A stretch of 64,000 nt of DNA, taken from JAUNSR01 sp036655355 (GTDB lineage Bacteria > Bacteroidota > Bacteroidia > Bacteroidales > JAUNSR01). Location: positions 62,001 through 126,000 of the forward strand of contig JAVVQG010000009.1 of assembly GCA_036655355.1 (NCBI GenBank), in the 5' to 3' direction. Both the position numbers and the translations under genes were made by a program. Each line of letters opens with the position of its first letter. The first letter of the stretch is position 1. The notes beneath the pieces are model-generated. The model worked only from the letters and a program-made list of their open reading frames with translations, was not told the DNA's origin and searched no databases. This document shows, piece by piece, positions 43,059 to 50,263 of the stretch.

Positions 43059-44987
43059 TTAATTGATTTTCTCTTCTGCCGGAGGCTGCAATTGGTAAAT
43101 AGCCCCGCATCGTTCTACATGTTCGTATAGTTTTCTATAAAATGCATGGTGCGTAAGAGTTGAAGCATCTCCCAAAATCATCAGTTTCATGCGGGCACGG
43201 GTGATCGCTACATTCATTCGTCGCAGGTCTGAAAGGAAGCCAATCTTACCTTCGTCATTCCCGCGAACCATACTGATCAGAATCACATCCCGTTCCTGAC
43301 CCTGAAAACCATCCACTGTATTAACGGAGATTTGTTTCCGGAATTTACGCAAGAAGCCGTTCTGTTTAATTAGACTGCGAAGATAATAAACTTGCGATTT
43401 ATACGGAGAGATAATTCCGAAATCTATCCGCTCTTCCACGACGCGCTCCTCTCCAGTGCGCCGGATGTAATCTTCCAGAATGCACACCAACTGCTCCGCC
43501 TCTGCTTTATTCAGTCGACTCAACGTATGCTGCGATGTTTCCTCATGGAAACCACACGCCTCCGTGTTGTACCATACCATCGGGTAATCGAGCGACAGAA
43601 TTGTACGCTGACTGATCTCGGGGGCTGCTTGAAGTGCTCCCTCATAAAACCATTGAGAAGGGAACTGCATGATCGATTCGTGCATTCGGTACTGTAAAGT
43701 GAGTAAGGATACGGTATTGGGAAGCGTCTCTGCTACTTTCTGCATCAATGTCCGGTCTAAGCCGCCACGTGCTGCCTCATAGCATTTGATTGTGGGCGGA
43801 AGTTGGCAATGGTCACCGGCAAAGATTACACGGTCTGCCTTTTTAATTGCTATCCAGCAAGCCGCTTCAAGCGCCTGTGCCGCCTCATCAATAAAGAGCG
43901 TAGGAAAATGTTTGAATTCAAGCACCTTTCCGGAAGCACCAACCAAAGTGGAGGCAACTACCCGCGTTTCGGCAAAAATATCTTCATTGATTCGAATCTC
44001 TAATTCGGTAGCTCTACTACGTAGTTTACTCAAGCGGTTACGAAGCGAATCACGATTCTCACCTCCCTTTCTTAACTGCGATTGCGATTCACGGATTGCC
44101 TTACGCAAACTCCATAGTTCGGAATAATCAGAATGCGACTCAAAACGTCTTTCGTAGGTGGAAGATAGAATCTTATCGTTAACACGCATGGGATTACCGA
44201 TACGCAATACGCTCACACCGCGATCCATCAGTTTTTCACAGATCCAATCTACGGCAGCATTACTTTGTGCACAGACCATCACCTGCGCCTCCCGGTGAAG
44301 GGTTTCGTAGATGGCTTCAACAAGTGTCGTGGTTTTTCCTGTCCCCGGAGGACCATGTACAATAGCCGTTTCCCGTGCTGTTAAAACTTGTCCCACAGCC
44401 GCTTCCTGGCTTTTATTCAACCACGGAAAACGTACCGGAAAATCACTCCGGAAAAGAGCGGGACGATTTCCGATCAATACATCGCGTAAATGAGACAAGC
44501 GGTTATCTTTTGCATTCATCACTGCGGACAATGCCGTAAACATCGCATTATAAGATGTCTCGTCGAAATAGAGTTGAATACCCGGATCGGTGGAGCGTTG
44601 CAATAACTGAAGAGCCTGTACATTTGGCAAGGTAACGACCATGCGGTTGTCATCTACAAAATTCACCGTACCGGTGAAATTCAGATAGCGGGGTTGTCCC
44701 CCCATATCCGCATCAAAAAAACAAACCGGCCGACCCGGTTCGAATTCATGATCCGCACCGGGATCTCCTGTTCGTTCGATTTCAACCACCAACTGATTCA
44801 GCGAATTGTGATAAGAGCGACCGATAGTAAGAGGATACCAACATTTCCCTTGTCTCACCCGTTTATCGATTCCGGCAACACGGGTTTGATGCATATAGGT
44901 TTCCTTTTCAAACTCATACTCTTTCCGAAGCAGGTCGTATTGCTCCTGTAAGGCTTTCAAAGGGTTCTGATTTTTACTTTGCGACAT
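43059..44987 (-). CDS. Upf1/IGHMBP2-like superfamily 1 helicase
   Basis: A 642-residue cytoplasmic SF1B helicase related to Upf1, Dna2 and IGHMBP2 (SMUBP-2). An N-terminal beta-barrel region (about 45-130) precedes the RecA domains. Walker A is GPPGTGKTT (212-220). Further motifs are DEAAQALEAACWIAI, GDHCQLPPTI, LTLQYRMHESIM, VNTVDGFQGQERDVI and RMNVAITRARMKL. The family works 5'-3' on RNA or DNA; the bacterial role is not well defined. mntP follows after 10 bases. The divergent neighbour 57 bases away is a DEAD-box RNA helicase, so two helicases share one intergenic region. Confidence 0.93.
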   Translation of the reverse strand: MSQSKNQNPLKALQEQYDLLRKEYEFEKETYMHQTRVAGIDKRVRQGKCWYPLTIGRSYHNSLNQLVVEIERTGDPGADHEFEPGRPVCFFDADMGGQPRYLNFTGTVNFVDDNRMVVTLPNVQALQLLQRSTDPGIQLYFDETSYNAMFTALSAVMNAKDNRLSHLRDVLIGNRPALFRSDFPVRFPWLNKSQEAAVGQVLTARETAIVHGPPGTGKTTTLVEAIYETLHREAQVMVCAQSNAAVDWICEKLMDRGVSVLRIGNPMRVNDKILSSTYERRFESHSDYSELWSLRKAIRESQSQLRKGGENRDSLRNRLSKLRSRATELEIRINEDIFAETRVVASTLVGASGKVLEFKHFPTLFIDEAAQALEAACWIAIKKADRVIFAGDHCQLPPTIKCYEAARGGLDRTLMQKVAETLPNTVSLLTLQYRMHESIMQFPSQWFYEGALQAAPEISQRTILSLDYPMVWYNTEACGFHEETSQHTLSRLNKAEAEQLVCILEDYIRRTGEERVVEERIDFGIISPYKSQVYYLRSLIKQNGFLRKFRKQISVNTVDGFQGQERDVILISMVRGNDEGKIGFLSDLRRMNVAITRARMKLMILGDASTLTHHAFYRKLYEHVERCGAIYQLQPPAEEKIN

Positions 44988-45030
44988 TCGTTTTCATCTA
45001 TAATCAGGCGCAAAGATAGCGTAAAATGCG

Positions 45031-45038
45031 TAACTTTG
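45031..45038 (+). promoter_or_regulatory. -7 box of the DEAD-box helicase gene; nearly leaderless
   Basis: TAACTTTG matches TAnnTTTG and ends 6 bases before the ATG at 45045, so the transcript would begin at or next to the start codon. This also supports choosing ATG 45045 over the upstream in-frame ATG at 44979. Confidence 0.55.
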
Positions 45039-45044
45039 TACCTT

Positions 45045-46370
45045 ATGAAGAAACATACACAGCTAATAGAAAAAACCCTGAAGGCGATGGGGTTCGATGC
45101 CCTCAAGCCAATGCAGCAAGCTACAATCGAGGCATACGGAAAACCGAATGACATCATCCTTCTTTCGCCAACCGGCTCGGGTAAAACGCTTGCGTTCCTG
45201 TTGCCGATGGTAGCGAACTTGAAGCCGGAGGTAACGGGGGTTCAAACCTTAATACTTGCACCATCGCGAGAGCTGGCAATTCAGATAGACCGCGTGTTCC
45301 GTTCCATGCAAACCGGATTCAAAATTACATGTTGTTACGGCGGTCACGACATTCGTGCCGAAAAGAAGAGCCTTTCGGAAGCTCCTGCGGTAATCGTAGG
45401 TACACCGGGACGTATTCTGGATCACCTTGAACATGATAATTTTGATCCTAAAGCTATACGCACTCTAATTCTAGATGAATTCGACAAAGCACTTGAACTG
45501 GGCTTCACCGAAGAGATGTCTGCGATTATCGCCAAATTGGGGCCACTTGAGAAACGCGTACTCACTTCTGCTACAGACGGTACGGAAATTCCGGATTATA
45601 CCGGACTAAAAAATCCGGAAACACTTTCATTTCTGGAAGATTCGAACGTTGTAACAGGATTGACGTTAAAACAAGTGAAGTCTCCCGTACCCGATAAACT
45701 TGACACACTTTACCGCCTCATCTGTGAATTGGGAGCCGGCTCGAAACTGGTATTCTGCAATTATCGGGAAAGTGCCGAACGTGTGAGCCATTACTTGACG
45801 AAAGAGGGTATTGCGAATGCTCATTTCCATGGAGGCATGGAGCAGGTTGATCGCGAGAATGCACTCATCAAGTTTAGAAACGGAAGCACAAACGTATTCG
45901 TTTCCACTGACCTGGCTGCACGTGGTCTTGACATTCCGGAGATCAAACACATCATTCATTACCACCTTCCGGTCAATGAAGAAGCTTTTGTACACCGTAA
46001 CGGTCGTACGGCCCGAATGAATGCCGAAGGTAACGCATATCTTATTCTCAGCCCGAACGAATACCTTCCGGAATATCTCAAACAAGACCCGATTCATCAA
46101 TCGCTTTCTGAAGTAACCCCATCACCGGCTAAACCGGATTGGGTGACTCTTTACATCGGAAAAGGAAAAAAAGACAAACTTAGTAAGATGGATATCGTAG
46201 GGTTCCTTATTCAGAAAGGAGAACTGCAAAAAAATGAAATCGGAATGATTGATGTTCGTGAATACCACGCATATGTAGCCGTTAAGAGCGATAAAGTGCA
46301 TGAGCTACTGAAAAAAATTCACGGTTTGAAGATCAAGAATATGAAAACTAAATTTGCCGTTTCTCATTAA
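45045..46370 (+). CDS. DEAD-box RNA helicase with DbpA RNA-binding domain
   Basis: A 441-residue ATP-dependent RNA helicase. From ATG 45045 (MKKHTQLIEKTLKAMGF), the Q motif lies at about 15-27. Motif I is SPTGSGKT (41-48), Ia APSRELA, Ib TPGR, motif II DEFD (144-147, a DEAD variant) and motif III SAT (175-177). Motif VI is HRNGRTAR. The last 70 residues (WVTLYIGKGKKDKLSKMDIVGF onward) form a DbpA-type RNA-binding domain, which in DbpA targets helix 92 of 23S rRNA. A role in large-subunit ribosome assembly is therefore likely. An upstream ATG at 44979 would overlap the divergent helicase gene and is not used. Confidence 0.92.
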   Translation: MKKHTQLIEKTLKAMGFDALKPMQQATIEAYGKPNDIILLSPTGSGKTLAFLLPMVANLKPEVTGVQTLILAPSRELAIQIDRVFRSMQTGFKITCCYGGHDIRAEKKSLSEAPAVIVGTPGRILDHLEHDNFDPKAIRTLILDEFDKALELGFTEEMSAIIAKLGPLEKRVLTSATDGTEIPDYTGLKNPETLSFLEDSNVVTGLTLKQVKSPVPDKLDTLYRLICELGAGSKLVFCNYRESAERVSHYLTKEGIANAHFHGGMEQVDRENALIKFRNGSTNVFVSTDLAARGLDIPEIKHIIHYHLPVNEEAFVHRNGRTARMNAEGNAYLILSPNEYLPEYLKQDPIHQSLSEVTPSPAKPDWVTLYIGKGKKDKLSKMDIVGFLIQKGELQKNEIGMIDVREYHAYVAVKSDKVHELLKKIHGLKIKNMKTKFAVSH

Positions 46371-46384
46371 GAAACAACGAATTG

Positions 46385-46438
46385 AAAAATCCCCCTGGAA
46401 GATCTGCCTTTTAGCCAGATCCATCCAAGGGGATTTTT
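46385..46438. terminator. Bidirectional terminator, DEAD-box helicase / gtrA
   Basis: Outer arms AAAAATCCCC (46385-46394) and GGGGATTTTT (46429-46438), with further internal pairing around AGATCTG and CAGATCC. It lies between convergent genes. Confidence 0.8.
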
Positions 46439-46463
46439 TTATCGAATCAAATGAATTACTGAT

Positions 46464-46865
46464 TCAATTTCTGTTTCTTGGCTCTTTAAATATAAAGCGC
46501 AATAACAGAAAATTTATTGGAAGCACAATCACGAAAACCGGAAACGGTGCAAGTTCCTTTGGAATATGCAACCAAAGGAAAAGGTTCAAAAATCCGAGCT
46601 GAAGCAGGTAGTTTACCCCCTGCTGAACCAGAAATCCGGACGCCTTCTTCCATGTGGGTTTCTCTTTGAACGTAAAATAAGTGGTTAATACAAAGTTCAC
46701 CAACACAAAAAAAATGGTTGCTATAGTAAAAGCAACGCTCGGGTTCATCAGCTGACAAAGCACATAATAGATGCCATACTGCACTCCCGTTGCCGTAGCA
46801 CCGGTAATAATGAACCGGATAAATTCCCCTTTTTTACTACGCTCGTTTATTACACGCAAACTCAC
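46464..46865 (-). CDS. GtrA-like membrane protein (copy 2), GTG start
   Basis: A 133-residue protein with four membrane helices of the GtrA family (FIRFIITGATATGVQYGIYYVL at the N-terminus). GtrA-like proteins are proposed flippases for undecaprenyl-linked sugars. The start is GTG at 46865, supported by AGGAGG placed 3 bases upstream, an unusually good Shine-Dalgarno for this genome. It is the last gene of a four-gene module, 40 bases after the GT-C gene. It is the second GtrA of the module. Confidence 0.87.
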   Translation of the reverse strand: MSLRVINERSKKGEFIRFIITGATATGVQYGIYYVLCQLMNPSVAFTIATIFFVLVNFVLTTYFTFKEKPTWKKASGFLVQQGVNYLLQLGFLNLFLWLHIPKELAPFPVFVIVLPINFLLLRFIFKEPRNRN

Positions 46866-46905
46866 GGTTCCTCCTTTATTAATTGTTTTATAATCGCCTA
46901 AAAGC

Positions 46906-48609
46906 TTATTTCACTTTTCGGAAGTGATACAATCCAACGAAATCACGCACTTCTGTATCATTGTGAGGTGTACGCAATACAGATTCAAAATGATACGCTC
47001 CCGGGAATAATTTTTCCAATTCTGGAAGCGCCTTATCGCCCACCAATAGATATCCCTCTTCAGGCTTCTCAACCTCAAATTGCCATACACGGTTTCCGGT
47101 ATAGAAATTCGCGATATAGAAACGAAGCATTCCCACGTTTGTAAATCCGTAGATTTTGCCTTCCGGAACGATTCGAGCTACCTCATGTGAGAAATTCTTG
47201 GTTGACTTGGCATTTAAGATCATCGGAAGAAGCGCCCCGTCTAACATCAACTGCAAACTGAACACAAGTCCGACCACGCTTAACATCACTTTTAATCCCA
47301 TCTCTCTGGGTTTCTGATCTCTGAAGAAAACCAGCAGAAAAGCAATTAGGATGGCCACGCTGACAATAGCGATAAACGAAATAGGAGTTTCACGAATCGC
47401 ATCGATGTAAATCGCGATTTTCTGGGCTTTTCGCCCACTCAGCATAGAGGTAGGATCGAAAATACCCATTCTCACAGCTCCGATGAGCACCATGGCAATC
47501 ACACTCAGCGATGCGATGATCCATCCGAAAATACGGAAAGCCTGTTTTTTGTACTCTGCCATCCACATAAATGCATCAGCCATGAAAAAGCCGATGAAAG
47601 GGTAGATAGGCAGTAAGTAAACACTGCGTTTGCTCTTCGGAATACAATAAAATACAAAAATCACAAGGATAGTCAGCAAAGAGAATAAACGTACACGGTC
47701 CGTAGTCCTAAACCACTCTTTCGTTTGTTCCCACAGTTGACGGGGAGTGCGTTTTGCTTCGCGATAAGGCAAGAAAAAGAGAGCAATCACAAATAGAAGG
47801 GTCCACGGAAGATAACCGCTTAGTACTGTTAGGAAATTGTAATATACCGGATTCTCGTGCGATTCATAACTCATCTTTCCTAAGAATCGTCCGAAATTCT
47901 CCTCCATAACAAGGTCTACGAACTCACTTCCTCCAACTCGATAAGCCATTACATACCACAGAGCTGGCAGTACGCATGCGAGAACTCCTGCAAGCGCCAT
48001 CTTACCGAATGCTTTCCAAAAATTCACTTTATTAAAAAGAAGGAATAACCCGCATGAAGCGCAAGGAAGGATAAATCCGACTGGACCTTTCGTCAATACG
48101 CCGGCACTCATGAGTAATATCGCAACCCAGGGAATACCCCGAAAATCCTTCTCCCACCAGATATAAAGCCTGATCACAGCCAATACGATCATAGTCGTAA
48201 GAACCATATCGACTCGGGCATTCATTCCGGCACGGTGCACCTCAAAAGCACTCAGGGTGATTAGGCAAGCCAGAAACGAACGGAAAGGATCACTCCGTTT
48301 CGAGAAGAATAGGAAGAGTCCCAGAATCATTGCAATCAATGCCAATGCCGAAGGAAGTCTTGAAGTGTATTCGGTCACTTCACCGAAAGGTGCCGAAAGA
48401 GCCGCGATAGACCAGTGAAAAAATGGCGGTTTATAGGCGATGTCCCCCCCTGCTGTGAGAGGAAGAATCCAGTTCCCGGATTCAAGCATTGCATACGAAA
48501 CGACTGCCTCACGAGGCTCACCCTTGGTATGAAAATCATTGAGACCCAAAAAAGGGAGTAGTGTAAGAATTGAGATGGATGCTAAAAGCCAGAAGAGCTT
48601 ATTTCTCAT
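46906..48609 (-). CDS. GT39/ArnT-like membrane glycosyltransferase (GT-C fold)
   Basis: A 567-residue integral membrane protein with about 12 helices and a C-terminal soluble portion. The first periplasmic loop contains LNDFHTKGEPREAVVSYAMLESGNWILP, with the acidic and Glu-Pro-Arg residues of the PMT/ArnT family active-site loop. KPPFFHWSIA is typical of ArnT-like proteins. Such enzymes transfer a sugar from a polyprenyl-phosphate donor to lipid A, protein or glycan. It lies 20 bases downstream of the GT2 gene, which would make the lipid-linked donor. The acceptor is not known. Confidence 0.9.
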   Translation of the reverse strand: MRNKLFWLLASISILTLLPFLGLNDFHTKGEPREAVVSYAMLESGNWILPLTAGGDIAYKPPFFHWSIAALSAPFGEVTEYTSRLPSALALIAMILGLFLFFSKRSDPFRSFLACLITLSAFEVHRAGMNARVDMVLTTMIVLAVIRLYIWWEKDFRGIPWVAILLMSAGVLTKGPVGFILPCASCGLFLLFNKVNFWKAFGKMALAGVLACVLPALWYVMAYRVGGSEFVDLVMEENFGRFLGKMSYESHENPVYYNFLTVLSGYLPWTLLFVIALFFLPYREAKRTPRQLWEQTKEWFRTTDRVRLFSLLTILVIFVFYCIPKSKRSVYLLPIYPFIGFFMADAFMWMAEYKKQAFRIFGWIIASLSVIAMVLIGAVRMGIFDPTSMLSGRKAQKIAIYIDAIRETPISFIAIVSVAILIAFLLVFFRDQKPREMGLKVMLSVVGLVFSLQLMLDGALLPMILNAKSTKNFSHEVARIVPEGKIYGFTNVGMLRFYIANFYTGNRVWQFEVEKPEEGYLLVGDKALPELEKLFPGAYHFESVLRTPHNDTEVRDFVGLYHFRKVK

Positions 48610-48629
48610 AATGAATAATGAATTTTTAT

Positions 48630-49562
48630 TTATTCTATGTTTATTTTTTCCTGTACTATGTATTCAGGTCTGTTTTTGGTCTCGTCAAAGATATTGCCGA
48701 TGTATTCGCCTAACAATCCGATGGTAAAAAGTTGGATTCCTCCCATGAGTAAAACGATGAAAATGGTGGATGACCATCCGGGTACTACCATATCCGGATG
48801 AAAGATATTCAGATATAGCATCCATCCGATGAGTCCTAGTGCAAAGAGGATGCAAAAAGTACCCATTGAAATCGCCAGTTTGAGCGGTTTTTTCGAAAAT
48901 CCGAATATACCGACCGCAGCCAATCTGATCATCTTGCTAAAAGAGTATTTGGTTTCTCCGGCAAAACGTTCGTCACGTTTATACGTGAAGGGAACCTGCT
49001 TGTATCCCATCCAACTAAAAAGTCCGCGAAGGTATTTGTGTTTCTCGGGAAAACGACGGAATGTTTCAAGCACTTTGCGATCGATCAATCGGAAATCGCC
49101 CGTATCTACCGGAAACTTATACTCAGATAGATAGTTTAGGGTTCGATAAAACATTTTTGCTGTGAACAATTTCAAAAAAGACTCTCCCTGACGGCTTTCC
49201 CTGACGGCATATACGATGTTGGCATCCTCGTTGTCCCACACCTTTACCATTTCCGGAATCACTTCGGGGGGATCCTGCAGATCTGCATCGATAATTACAA
49301 TGACGTCGCCGTCCGCATGATGCAATCCGGCACTTACAGCATTCTGATGACCGAAATTACGTGAAAATGAAAGGACCTGCACCTGAGGATCCTGTGATGC
49401 CAAGTTACGCAGGATGGATAAGGTTTTATCCTGACTTCCGTCATTGACATAGATAATGGAGTAATCCTGGAAGTTTTCGGAGAGCATCTTCTTAAATCGC
49501 TTATACGATTCCGGCAGCACTTCCTCTTCGTTATAGCAGGGAATGACTATGTTTAATCTCAT
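48630..49562 (-). CDS. GT2 polyprenyl-phosphate glycosyltransferase (GtrB-like)
   Basis: A 310-residue GT2 enzyme: the N-terminal GT-A domain starts LNIVIPCYNEEEVLPESYKRF and holds FSRNFGHQNAVSAGL and VIIDADLQDPPEVI with the metal-binding DxD. Two C-terminal membrane helices (about 230-295) follow. This is the dolichol-/undecaprenyl-phosphate glucosyl or mannosyl transferase (GtrB/DPM1) layout, so it should load a sugar onto a polyprenyl phosphate at the cytoplasmic face. It is flanked by GtrA flippase-like genes and a GT-C enzyme, which completes the pathway. Confidence 0.92.
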   Translation of the reverse strand: MRLNIVIPCYNEEEVLPESYKRFKKMLSENFQDYSIIYVNDGSQDKTLSILRNLASQDPQVQVLSFSRNFGHQNAVSAGLHHADGDVIVIIDADLQDPPEVIPEMVKVWDNEDANIVYAVRESRQGESFLKLFTAKMFYRTLNYLSEYKFPVDTGDFRLIDRKVLETFRRFPEKHKYLRGLFSWMGYKQVPFTYKRDERFAGETKYSFSKMIRLAAVGIFGFSKKPLKLAISMGTFCILFALGLIGWMLYLNIFHPDMVVPGWSSTIFIVLLMGGIQLFTIGLLGEYIGNIFDETKNRPEYIVQEKINIE

Positions 49563-49669
49563 TTGTTTATCTTCTATTATTTAACATCAAGGTCGAATTC
49601 GTCCGCTTTATACCTTGTTGACGGTTGTCTCAACATCAAGTGAATTATGACGATTTCCCCCGACGAGGA

Positions 49670-50071
49670 TTATTTTTTGAAAGTGATCAGTCGGTTTAAA
49701 AGAAAATTCGAAACGGTATAAATCCCCATTGCCAGAAACTGGCTGATATACGTGTTGACCTCCAATTGGTTCACTAAAAGTAACAACATAAGGTATTGCA
49801 CACCGTAACAAATCAGAAAAGTAATTCCGAATAACCCTATTTCCCGATAAACATTCCCCCCTTTGGCACGGAACACCCAGTGCTTATTCCAGATAAAACT
49901 GTTTATCACACCTACTGCATATCCTGTCAAGTTAGCGATTTTATAATTCATCCCCAAGAACATACATACATAAATCACGGCTAAACTGATGGCTGTATTT
50001 AACATGCCGACAACTATAAATTTAAGGAACTGAAGTCTTGCTTCTGAGTTTGTAAGTAACTTTCGAATCAT
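49670..50071 (-). CDS. GtrA-like membrane protein (copy 1)
   Basis: A 133-residue GtrA-family protein with four helices (FLKFIVVGMLNTAISLAVIYV first). The start is the ATG at 50071 (MIRKLLTNSEARLQ); a TTG 14 codons upstream is rejected. It is the first gene of the module, 107 bases upstream of the GT2 gene. Its sequence is only distantly similar to copy 2, so the two are probably not a recent duplication. The likely role is to move a polyprenyl-phosphate sugar across the inner membrane. Confidence 0.87.
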   Translation of the reverse strand: MIRKLLTNSEARLQFLKFIVVGMLNTAISLAVIYVCMFLGMNYKIANLTGYAVGVINSFIWNKHWVFRAKGGNVYREIGLFGITFLICYGVQYLMLLLLVNQLEVNTYISQFLAMGIYTVSNFLLNRLITFKK

Positions 50072-50263
50072 CCTCTGATTTGGTTTTAAACTGCGAATAT
50101 AGGATTTTAACAATAAATTTCGGACAATCCAAATGCAAAGTTTATCCGTAAGAGGGTGATAGGGTTACAGAATAGTAGTTCTACCAACATTTATTTTATA
50201 AAATGTTGCTTAAGGAATATAGATTCTGTAATTTTCGGACTTTAAACCATCAGATACTTTGAT

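Noticed and set aside
44979..45044. Upstream start for the DEAD-box helicase
   Set aside because: It overlaps the divergent helicase gene and the -7 box; homology begins at ATG 45045.
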